DNA of 64,000 nt from Echria macrotheca. Its lineage: Eukaryota > Ascomycota > Sordariomycetes > Sordariales > Schizotheciaceae. Made by a program: the position numbers and the translations under genes. This document shows, piece after piece, positions 55,794 to 64,000 of this stretch. The notes beneath the pieces are model-generated. The model was not told the origin of the DNA and did no database searches. It worked only from the letters and a program-made list of their open reading frames with translations. The stretch lies in contig MU839830.1 of assembly GCA_030411725.1 (NCBI GenBank), positions 868,001 through 932,000 on the forward strand, written 5' to 3'. Position 1 is the first letter of the stretch. Each line of letters begins with the position of its first letter.

Positions 55794-56708
55794 CTACTCT
55801 GAAGGTAGCACTTCAACCGATCTGCGGATCGGCCTGACATCCCCCTGCTGGTCTTGGACAGCGATATCGACGGCCCAGCGTCCGAGAGCCTTAATTCTGT
55901 CAGATCCCTCCTCTAAATCTACGAACCGAATGTCATCAGGCCCCAGAAGGAGCGGGCTAGCATCCAGCTCTGATCCAAGGAGTCTCTTGATCTCATTTGC
56001 CACATCCAGCGTTGTGACTGATCCAAAGATGGCTCCGGATGGGTCTCCGGACGAGGCCTGAATCAGCGGAGAAATCGATGGTGTAACAGGCTTCCGGGCG
56101 AATTGAAGGCTTTCCGGCAACGTGTCAAGGAGTTCGCGTGTCTGATCAGCCTTCATCACGCCTGTCAGTATTCCGACTGGAGACAGATATTGGTTCGACA
56201 TACGTTTAGGGGTCGCAGCTCGATCTCATCGAATTCAGGAGAAGGGTTCAGGGCTGGAATCTCTGGCTCGACGGGCAGCTCTGGGATGTGCGATTCGCCA
56301 AAGGACGGATCTCGTTCGCCGACGTCTTGTCGACTCAGACCCAACTCCTGGAACCGCGTCTTCGTCATATACTCTGCCTTATTATTTGGGTACCACTCAT
56401 TGCGCATGCGGCCGCGCGCTACTTTGAAGATGGCATCTGAAAGGACACGGCCAACCGTCAGTATGTGACCGTGGGTCAATGGAATGGCCAAGCGGGCACC
56501 AACCTTTGCGGCCGAACTTGGGAATATCCTCAAGAAGGCGAACGACGACTCCTTGGTCCTGTGGTCGCTTGAATCGAGACTTTGAGCGTATCTGGTTAAT
56601 GACGGAGAGGCCACCGCTGAGGGCCACACCAGTTCGGGGATTTGCCAATTTTCGGAGGCAGGCGAGACATGTCGACGAAGGTCCCAACATGACTGCGTGG
56701 CTAGCCAT
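55794..56708 (-). CDS. Mitochondrial large-subunit ribosomal protein bL9m
   Basis: Component of the mitochondrial 54S ribosomal subunit. Three exons on the minus strand: 56708-56504, 56436-56204 and 56150-55794, giving 264 residues. The chosen ATG begins MASHAVMLGPSSTCLACLRK, a basic, Ser-rich mitochondrial presequence; an in-frame ATG 56 codons upstream would give a poorer leader. The bL9 N-terminal domain follows: GVVVRLLEDIPKFGRKDAIF, VARGRMRNEWYP and AEYMTKTRFQELG, joined across intron 1 (donor GTTGGT). The C-terminal region has the typical loosely conserved strand segment GAIFGSVTTLDVANEIKRLL and ends VEVLPSE. Length exceeds bacterial L9 (about 150) as usual for the fungal protein. It converges on atg11. 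Confidence 0.9.
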
Positions 56709-57241
56709 GCGTACTGGGCTCGAGGGCGCGTTTGCGGGCCCCAATGGTTTAAAGATCGGGGAATGGGATTGTGTCTCCCCACGTCTGCCAAAAAAAAGTG
56801 TTTCCGGGACCAGACCTGAGCTCTCTGACGAGCTGCAGCTGCACAGGCTCATAGGCGCGCACAGGGGTCGGGCCATGGCGCGCTAATCCCAGAACGGGAC
56901 CCTAGTCACCGCCTTCGGTCCCAGCCGCGCCCACCGCCCAGCGCCAACTCACCTTCCAGGGCTGGCGCATCCAGATTCGCGAACTTGCCGTCCAAGTGTC
57001 GGATCTCGCTTGCCTCGTTGGGTGTCAACTGTTGTCTGCGCCATGAACAACACATAGGGTTCTTTGAGCATAACTGCTGGCCCTTCAGCCCATTCAAAAA
57101 GGTCAATAGCCATGCTGAACCCCCTCTAACTCCCCATCTCCCTCCGCCGACCAGGATCTTTTCGGGTGCAGCTCCCCGCATCCTCATTTTCCGTCTCATC
57201 GCGTGTTGACGCCAAATAGGACCGAACTCTCACCACCCAAA
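56709..57241. promoter_or_regulatory. Divergent promoter region, bL9m and tail-anchored protein genes
   Basis: 533 bp of shared upstream sequence. An open frame reaches into it from 57203 but begins with GTG, so the ATG at 57242 is taken as the start of the rightward gene. No motif assigned. Confidence 0.6.
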
Positions 57242-60200
57242 ATGGAGCGCGATGCCTCGAACAAGCTTCCAGCGAAGGACGACTCCCCTGCCGCGCGGGC
57301 CAATGGCCGCTTTACCTCACCGCTCGTAATCAACAGCGCGTCGCGACGCCGAAGTCTCTTCTCCCGCCCACGATCTTCAGGCGACGATGCGACCGAAGGA
57401 CCAGCCGATGCTCCTCAACCCCAGACGGTCGGAGACGGCTCATTCGACTCGAAGTCTGGCTCGGCGGGTCAGACGAAGATACCGCGACCTTCGCAACGAT
57501 CCTCCCAGTCCCGACGACCATTTACCCTGTCGGACGCGTATCGAATGGCAGAAGAGGAGGAAGCAGCTCAAGGATCCCCCAGTCCAGCTCCCAGAGCATG
57601 GCGGTCCAGACGCGACCCAAGCGATGGGAAACTACAAAAGGCGCCGTATCCGGGATCCGCCGAGCCTCAACGGCGGGTACGTCAGAACGCCAAACCTGCT
57701 GAGTTGCGACGCGAGGGTACTGCGAGCTCCGTGGATAGCATCGGCTCACAGTCTCAGCGGAGCGATGTCTCTGGCAGCGACTTTGAGAATAAACTACGTC
57801 AACACGCGCTCGATCAAGGGAATGCAGACTACTCCCCGCAACGTGGCAGCGGCCTGTTCTCGAAATCAAGACTCGGCTTCAGGATCTCGGAAACTGCCAA
57901 GGATCTCGCGAGAAAGACGAGCCGGAACAGTCTCGAGGGTGATTCACCATCCCGTTCTGGGAAATCTAGCCCCAGCAACAGTTGGCTGGGCCGCAGGCTG
58001 TCGGCAAAACGGACCGAGTCCGACTCACCTGTAAAGGGGCCAACATCCTCCGACCAAGATCTAAGATCTCCCCATGTTTCAGGACCGGACTCATTTACAC
58101 GCCCCGCGACTGTACCTCCGGACTATCGGTCACCAGAGAAAAGTTTTGCATGGCAGGCAGATGAGGACTTTACCGCTGGCGATTTGCAGGTTTCAAACAG
58201 CCCGCGGGTCGTCATCGGACGCAGCAATACCAAAATTGATGAAATTCGGGCGCTGGAAGCAGAATTCGGGCAACCGTCATCCAATCCACCCCTACCTCAA
58301 ACACGTAACACCAAGCTGGATGAGATCCGTGCTCTTGAAATTGAGATGGAAGCGAAACTCGCTGATGAATCCCCCGAGTTCACGGAGCACGGCAACAGTC
58401 GGGAAAGCCGCTCAGAAAAGGGAGATAAGCTTCAACGCAACTGGCAGGCTAGCGCACCCAGTACCAAGGTCGACGAACTCCGCAGCCGGGAAATCGAGAG
58501 CTTGTCCAGAAGGGCATTGGCTACTGCCAGGCTTGACGAAATTAGGGAGCGTCAAGCCAGCGAGCAGTCAAGGTCCCCTTCGCCCGAGGCCGTACGGAAA
58601 GCGAGTAAGGACCCGATACGGAGCCTATCACCGACAGCTGCGCAGGTCGATCAGGGACCGAATTCGGCAGCCGACCTTGCTCGTTTACCGGTCGACGAAG
58701 CCGTCGTTCTCGATGCCTCCTCAAACGAAAAGGATTCTAAAAACGGTGATCACGAAGCGAACAACAGCGAGGGCGGCGAGCGCCAGGCACTCCATGGGCA
58801 GACCTCAAGATTGCGAGGTGACTCTCGTGATGTTTTGCGGAGACTCGCACTTGCAACCAGCACCAGCCCGAGCTCTGAGCAGCAGACCTTCCGCGACCGC
58901 GATATTATCGACGATGGATCGGATCCGGCGAAGCAGAAGAAGGCCGACAGCGCTAAGACCGACGTCAGGCTGACAGTCGGATTCGTGGGGCTTCAGAGGG
59001 ATTCTTCAGCAGAATCGCTCTCCGACAAGCGATCCAACTTCGCACATTCAGATTCAGATCCCATCGAGAGGATAGAAGCCGAGCGAAATCTTTTCGCGCT
59101 TATGGAAAACCATTCTGAGCGCGGCTCACTTCGCGCACCGTCGCCAACGTCGGAGCCAGAAACTGTGGAGGAAACCCCCAGACCAGCCAAGCCAGACCCC
59201 GACCCCCTGACCCAACCAACCCCCCGAGTGGTGGGCGCATTCGTGGACACCCCTTTGGTCGTCAAGTTCGAGGGATCAGGTGATACGGGAACCTCCGCAG
59301 CGACGAAGTCCAATCAGACGGCCCCCGTCCCGACCAGTAATGATGGCCCACCTGTCGCGACTGAGCTGGCAGTTGCCAGGAGGAGCGACGGTGCCGATGC
59401 AGCAGAAGGTATTCGGGCCTCAATCTCTCGAGGCAGGAAGGCAGCAATTTCATCGCGTAATCCTCGCGTCACGCTTTCAACGAGGGGCGATAGGACGCAA
59501 GGGAGATCCTCGTCGGTCGGGCGGCGAGCAAAGTCGCTGTCTCGAGCACGCAAGCCGCTCATCAACTCAGCCCGGCCTCCGACTGTCAAAGATGATCTCC
59601 TAGAAATCCAGCGGACCAGCCAGGTTGACGACTCGACTCTGGACGATTTCGCCGAACTTCTCAGAGCCCCCAAAGCCGGCGGCGCTGAGGTGAAGGGTCC
59701 TGGCACAAGGCTCAGACAAGGGCTCGACGGCCTTTCGAACACCCAAGAAGAGCTCGAGGCATACGACAGAATGAGTAAATCATTGACAACCGGCCTGCTC
59801 GGTATACGGACTGCGAAACAAGGGATTGAGCGGCTCGAAGATAAAGTCTCGCACGTTGAGACCAAGAGCGTGCAGACCGACACCAAGCATACGGCCGAGG
59901 TGACGCCCGAACATGACCAAGAGAAGTGCACAATCTGTCAGGGCGGATCCCAGGATGATGCAGCGACATATGTCCGGTTCCCCTTCCCTCGACTCTGGCA
60001 CAGCCAGCCCAAGTTCAAGTTTACGCTCTTCGGCCTAGTTCTTTTCGTTCTGTCGCTCTGGTACATTGCAGAGTCCGCAATGTGTCATTTCTACTGCAAG
60101 CCGATGGTCTGTTACCCCGGCAGGCCGTGCGACTGGTCCCCGGATGACCCGCTCTGGGGTTACTCGATCCCGTCCAAACTGGACGAGTGGCTAACCGGCG

Positions 60201-60517
60201 GCCACGGCAAAGCGCTTGCCCGCCAGCTCCGGCCAGAACTGGCCGACTGGGTAGCTGATATATGGGATGCTGCGACGGGGACCGACATTACCACGATCAA
60301 CACGTCCCGCTACAGCTGGGACCAGAAGAGGCAGCACAGACGTCGGCTTATGAAGCGGGGTCTGGTGAAAGCCATGGCTGACCGGCCAGAGGACAGGGAG
60401 AAAGTGAAGGCATGGAAGGCGGCCAGGCTCGTCAAGGAAAGGACCGAGAGCGCGAGGGCGATGGGTTACATGGCACGTGGAGACGAGGAGAGCATGGCAA
60501 ACGACGAGACAATATGA
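57242..60517 (+). CDS. Large disordered protein with DEIR-type repeats and a C-terminal membrane anchor
   Basis: I do not recognise a named family. A single exon encodes 1091 residues. The first 900 are rich in Ser, Arg, Pro and Glu and probably disordered. Within them a short motif recurs: NTKIDEIRALEAEF and NTKLDEIRALEIEM (about 58230-58350), STKVDELRSREIES (58460-58500) and TARLDEIRERQ (58520-58560). Then comes one hydrophobic helix, TLFGLVLFVLSLWYIAESAM (about residues 927-946), followed by a Cys-rich segment CHFYCKPMVCYPGRPCDW and a basic helical tail of about 145 residues. This layout suggests a membrane protein with a long cytoplasmic or nucleoplasmic N-terminal arm, perhaps at the ER or nuclear envelope; that is inference. 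It is divergent from bL9m. Confidence 0.85.
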   Translation: MERDASNKLPAKDDSPAARANGRFTSPLVINSASRRRSLFSRPRSSGDDATEGPADAPQPQTVGDGSFDSKSGSAGQTKIPRPSQRSSQSRRPFTLSDAYRMAEEEEAAQGSPSPAPRAWRSRRDPSDGKLQKAPYPGSAEPQRRVRQNAKPAELRREGTASSVDSIGSQSQRSDVSGSDFENKLRQHALDQGNADYSPQRGSGLFSKSRLGFRISETAKDLARKTSRNSLEGDSPSRSGKSSPSNSWLGRRLSAKRTESDSPVKGPTSSDQDLRSPHVSGPDSFTRPATVPPDYRSPEKSFAWQADEDFTAGDLQVSNSPRVVIGRSNTKIDEIRALEAEFGQPSSNPPLPQTRNTKLDEIRALEIEMEAKLADESPEFTEHGNSRESRSEKGDKLQRNWQASAPSTKVDELRSREIESLSRRALATARLDEIRERQASEQSRSPSPEAVRKASKDPIRSLSPTAAQVDQGPNSAADLARLPVDEAVVLDASSNEKDSKNGDHEANNSEGGERQALHGQTSRLRGDSRDVLRRLALATSTSPSSEQQTFRDRDIIDDGSDPAKQKKADSAKTDVRLTVGFVGLQRDSSAESLSDKRSNFAHSDSDPIERIEAERNLFALMENHSERGSLRAPSPTSEPETVEETPRPAKPDPDPLTQPTPRVVGAFVDTPLVVKFEGSGDTGTSAATKSNQTAPVPTSNDGPPVATELAVARRSDGADAAEGIRASISRGRKAAISSRNPRVTLSTRGDRTQGRSSSVGRRAKSLSRARKPLINSARPPTVKDDLLEIQRTSQVDDSTLDDFAELLRAPKAGGAEVKGPGTRLRQGLDGLSNTQEELEAYDRMSKSLTTGLLGIRTAKQGIERLEDKVSHVETKSVQTDTKHTAEVTPEHDQEKCTICQGGSQDDAATYVRFPFPRLWHSQPKFKFTLFGLVLFVLSLWYIAESAMCHFYCKPMVCYPGRPCDWSPDDPLWGYSIPSKLDEWLTGGHGKALARQLRPELADWVADIWDAATGTDITTINTSRYSWDQKRQHRRRLMKRGLVKAMADRPEDREKVKAWKAARLVKERTESARAMGYMARGDEESMANDETI

Positions 60518-60835
60518 TGGGTGTGGCGAAAGCGCAAGCATCATTCCGGTGAATGGGATAGGCGTCTACGGAGCATGTGTTTATGTTTATGGGGCATATG
60601 GTAAATGGGTGGCTGGGGTAGCCCCGTGGGATAGCGAAGGCGTCAAGGTTCACATGATACACCATGTAGGAGAATAGGATTGTTGGTTTCAGTCTGATTA
60701 GTATGGATCTCACTGTTACGTCCTGGCTTAGAGGTATAATTACGTGGGTGAAATGTCAATTGCCAGAAATATAGTTCTGGTTTCTAGATACTGTACGCTG
60801 TTGCGCGAATATCGTCCTCCTAAATTTTGCCCATG
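60518..60835. other. Convergent intergenic region
   Basis: 318 bp between the 3' ends of the disordered membrane protein (+) and the nucleotidyltransferase-like gene (-). Nothing else recognised. Confidence 0.7.
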
Positions 60836-62254
60836 TTAGAGAGCCTCATCCGCTTTCCGCTTCAGCGAGGGCTGCTGGTCTTGCGGCCATTCGCCATAGT
60901 AACGGAACCACGCGACGCGCGAAACCTGCTTCCAGTTTTCAACAATGAAGCTCTTCACTGCCTCTAGATCGTAGATCCCATCGGACGCCTTGAGCGCAGC
61001 AGGGCGGGCGATCTTGAATGAGCCGTCGTCCTCCAGCAGGATCTTTCGGAGCGCCGACATTGTGCAACCCCGGAGCTGGGGCTCAAGCGGTGGCACGTGG
61101 GCTTTGACGAGGCCTTTCACTTGCAGCATGTTTCGTTCGATCTGCCATTCGCGCAGGCGTCGACGGTATTCTTGCTCGACGTGAAAGAAGGTGAAGGCTT
61201 CGTCGCGGACCGCTGTGCGCATGTCGGCCATGGATTTTGTCGGGTCCGCGGGAGCGAACTTTCCTTCGGCTTGGAGCTGGGGTATGAACTCAGTGACCCT
61301 GTGTTTGTCGTTCTGTCAGCTTCTTTGTGTCCTGTAATGTCTCTCGCTATGTAATCTCTGGAACGTACCACTTGCGATAGACGGATCTCCCTGTCATCCG
61401 TCTGCGGTCATTCGACTTCAAGTTCTTGCATCCCTCCTCCCCGCCAACCACGCCGACATTGCCTTTTTTGCCTTGTCGAACCCAGAAAAGGCGGCACGTC
61501 GTGACATAGTCAAACATGGCTTGGACCGAACCGAACTCCTGGTCCCAATAGCCCTCAATTCTGAGACCTAGGAAATGGAGGATCTCGACTGGGTCGTTGG
61601 AAAGCATAATCTTTGCTCTCTTGCGGTCGAACTCCTCGATCTCAGGAATGCGAAGGTACATTGCATCCTCGTCGACAGTGAGGCCCAACGGTCGGATGGT
61701 GCTGCCCAGAATATTCCACATATCGCCGTGCCCATGCTTGAATAGTACCTATACCACGCGTCAGCTTGGGGTGTACCCGTAGAATATTGGAAAAGAGTTC
61801 ATACCCAGCAGAGCTGGTCGAGATCCGCACAGATCCTTACGTCTACCTGAATATGTTGTTTCTTGGGCACGTTCGGATCCCGGTCAGACATCTGAGTGTC
61901 TCCCTCCTCATCAACCATTTCCTCGGGCCACGGGATGGCAAGGTTAGCCGAATTCCCCGTCACAATGGCATGGTCGGCCTTGAGGGCATCCATGATGACC
62001 TTCATGAGCTGGCTCGTCTCTCGGCCAGCGGCCTCCCCAGAGTCGCGAGGGAAGATGGTACGTCTCTCGATGGCGACAAGTATATCAATGTCGCCATGGT
62101 CAGCCTTAGCAGGGCCAGGGATGGGTGTTGCCACGTAGAGGAAGTGTTCGCGAAGAGCGCCGTGACAGTTATCGCGCACTTGTTGATAAACCGGGGTGGG
62201 CATTCTCGGTGTGTACGGGGCATCGGGCCCCGTCCCAAAAGCTTGACCACCCAT
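60836..62254 (-). CDS. Pol-beta-type nucleotidyltransferase-like fungal protein
   Basis: Unknown function. Three exons on the minus strand: 62254-61805, 61748-61369 and 61298-60836, giving 430 residues in one frame. The start MGGQAFGTGPDAPYTPRM is preferred; the frame is open further upstream but that part is not protein-like. A GDIDILVA motif (Asp55, Asp57) after a Gly/Pro-rich strand, and a later IQVDVRICADL (Asp138), match the three carboxylates of polymerase-beta-fold nucleotidyltransferases. The middle part (HGHGDMWNILGSTIRPLGLT, EILHFLGLRIEGYW, MFDYVTTCRLFW) resembles a helical substrate domain. The C-terminal third is basic and helical with RRRLREWQIERNML. Substrate (RNA, tRNA or small molecule) cannot be told. 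Introns have GTATGA and GTACGT donors. Confidence 0.75.
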
Positions 62255-63340
62255 TGAAGATATTGTAGCTAGGGGCTTCTTAGGTAACTTTCTCGTTAGA
62301 TAATTCGCTGGATGGAGTAATGGTATTTGCGCTACATCGGCAAGAGAGCTGTGCGCATCGTCGAAGTGAATGATGTGGCGCCGATGGGATAATAAATTGA
62401 AGTAGCCACCCCTCGTTAAGGGCGGAAAGGAAACAAATTCAGATATTTTCCAGGATCCCGAAAGGGAGTGGGAGAGATCGTTGTGGGAATTCACCTTCCC
62501 AGTCGGGGGATGCCAGAGGAAAGTACTGCTCTTCCTGCCCAGAACGATAAGAACAAGAGGGAGCTCCCACCGCCTTATGACCGAGGCTTTAGAGCGGGCC
62601 AGAAATAATATCGCATTGAGCTGGTATTGTAGGTGCAAGCTATTGTCTGGCAACACTCCGAGGCGAAGATCCGATCAAACACCAAAGAAGGCAAACGGAT
62701 GACGGGTCAGGAAGGAGGCAAGCACGCTCTGGGAATCAAGAGATGTGCATCCGCAACTACGGAATACCCGTGGCATTAGATGAAATGGAAAGAAGTATCA
62801 ACAGAAGCCATTTCATCGCAACGACTTCAAGCTCCCGGGTTATATACTGGTATTTTCCGACTGCGTGGTGAGTGATGCTGTGAGGAGTTGGTCACGCCGA
62901 TGACTGTTGTTAAAGGCTCAGAGCCTCGCTGTTAGCGGGGGATGATATTCCTGACCACGGATAATAGCGAAAGAATGACAGAACTGGTATTCTCACAGCA
63001 CTCGTATCCGTATACACTTGGAAGTCTTCATTCATTGAAATATATTCATTGGTTTTCCGCCACAGCAGTTTTTCCGATAATTCCTAGCTCCACCGATTGT
63101 GTTTACTAGTCTTGTGAGTGAGATGTGCTATCATGAAGAGCAGCAAATTCGGGATGCCACTAACTATGCCTCAGGCGCCTTACGGTGGGGCTGTCGCTGT
63201 CCGCTCCGCAATCCCGTTTGCGCACAGCCCGCACACTGCCAAGCGGAACCACCTCCGCGAGCATCTCATCAACAGCCAAGCTCTATCCAACAAGAAGCTC
63301 AGCACATACCTCACAACCCAGAGAAGCTATCGTCGCCACA
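62255..63340. promoter_or_regulatory. Upstream region between nucleotidyltransferase-like gene and lsm6
   Basis: 1.1 kb between divergent genes. Open frames continue upstream from the left gene to 62656 and rightward ahead of lsm6 (63099-63473), but neither shows conservation-like composition. No RNA gene recognised. Confidence 0.55.
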
Positions 63341-63703
63341 ATGGAAAATGGAAATACCTCACAAAGCGAGGGCAAGGACCCCTCAGGTTTCCTCGGTGAA
63401 ATCACTGGCAACCCAGTCATTGTCAAACTCAACTCAGGCGTCGTCTACAAGGGTACGTTTCCGGCCAATCTGACATGGTTCAGTCGCTCATTTGTGTGAA
63501 AGGAGAACTGCAATCGGTAGACGGCTACATGAACATTGCTCTGGAGAAGACCGAGGAGTACGTGAACGGGGTCAAGCGTCGGAGTTATGGCGATGCATTT
63601 GTCCGGGGCAACAATGGTCAGTCGAACGAACCGTTTGTTCACTTCTCTGCGACGCATTGCGACTAATATCCCAACAGTGATGTATATTTCTGCCGACTCA
63701 TGA
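63341..63703 (+). CDS. lsm6: U6 snRNA-associated Sm-like protein LSm6
   Basis: Subunit of the Lsm2-8 ring that binds the U6 snRNA 3' end in the nucleus and of the Lsm1-7 ring that acts in mRNA decay in the cytoplasm. Three exons: 63341-63452, 63503-63616 and 63678-63703, giving 83 residues, the usual length. The Sm1 motif is assembled across the first intron: GEITGNPVIVKLNSGVVYKG, then ELQSVDGYMNIALE. The Sm2 motif DAFVRGNNVMYIS is assembled across the second. The introns are 50 and 61 bp, with GTACGT and GTCAGT donors. The ATG at 63341 follows a CACA context. An in-frame reading of unspliced exon 1 stops early, so splicing is required. Confidence 0.95.
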
Positions 63704-64000
63704 GAACAACCCTCATGCATTGAGGTTGTAATCGGTATTGGCGAGGGAAGTTATGAAATTCGAGTTGGTCCTTTTCCAAAGCCCCAAGTGTGCAGGGTAT
63801 CGCCAGTGAAGCAATGTCAGTATCCTCGTGTCGTTTGCTATTTACGTCTCACCCGAATAGAGGACAAGGTGTACAGGCCCTGAACCATCTGTTGGCTCGG
63901 GTTCAAACTCATCAAGTCTTCAACTTTTCTTGTAGAAGACCTTGTGGAAACATATTACGAGAAAGGATTATCACCAGGTTTAAACACGCATCGAGGGACG
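63704..64000. other. Downstream of lsm6 to window edge
   Basis: 297 bp containing the 3' untranslated region of lsm6. No further gene can be supported before the sequence ends. Confidence 0.6.

Noticed and set aside
57203..57241. Upstream extension of the membrane-anchored protein
   Set aside because: The codon at 57203 is GTG; the first in-frame ATG is 57242.

Overview
The window is a piece of a filamentous ascomycete chromosome (Pezizomycotina, probably Sordariomycetes). The evidence is short GT-AG introns of about 50-150 bp, compact genes with GC-rich third positions, and orthologs of fungal proteins such as ATG11 and Fta3/CENP-H. A sharp two-part base composition points to repeat-induced point mutation (RIP). 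Exon models were assembled by eye from splice signals, reading-frame closure and family conservation; no search was run.

Positions 1 to about 29,400 form an AT-rich, gene-free isochore made of nested, mostly RIP-degraded mobile elements. Two related hAT-type families dominate. Both have ends starting CAGGGTTGG and subterminal arrays of short inverted motifs: AGTAGTC/GACTACT in family 1 and TAGTCCGGACTA in family 2. Perfect 8-bp target-site duplications (TSDs) bound several copies (3571-3748, 4475-5865, 7331-8590, 8713-12927). One large copy, 18895-25732, carries a multi-exon hAT transposase pseudogene on the minus strand, and a second family member sits inside its BED zinc-finger exon. Also present are three RIP-mutated copies of a Tad1-like LINE ORF1 region (LINE A), three 5'-truncated copies of a second retroelement (LINE B), a TA-flanked mariner-like MITE, and a dispersed SINE-like repeat. 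An assembly gap lies at 2167-2265.

From about 29,400 the sequence is ordinary gene-bearing euchromatin. In order: purple acid phosphatase (+), membrane-anchored ubiquitin hydrolase (+), Kes1/Osh4-type oxysterol-binding protein (-), Gfo/Idh/MocA oxidoreductase (-), oligoribonuclease (+), phosphoglucomutase (-), a nine-exon protein of unknown function (-), NHP6-type HMG-box protein (-), CENP-H/Fta3 kinetochore protein (-), autophagy scaffold ATG11 (+), mitochondrial ribosomal protein bL9m (-), a large disordered protein with a C-terminal membrane anchor (+), a Pol-beta-type nucleotidyltransferase-like protein (-), and LSM6 (+). These are housekeeping and conserved genes without operon structure. 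They belong to separate pathways: phosphate scavenging, ubiquitin, sterol/PI4P transport, RNA turnover, sugar phosphate metabolism, chromatin, kinetochore, autophagy and mitochondrial translation. Several lie in divergent pairs that share 0.4-1.1 kb upstream regions.

The most unusual content is the layered transposon structure of the left half: the paired hAT families with palindromic end arrays, a TSD-supported four-level nest at 6993-13321, and the disrupted transposase. In the right half, the Pol-beta-like protein, the repeat-bearing tail-anchored protein and the unknown nine-exon gene are the least characterised.
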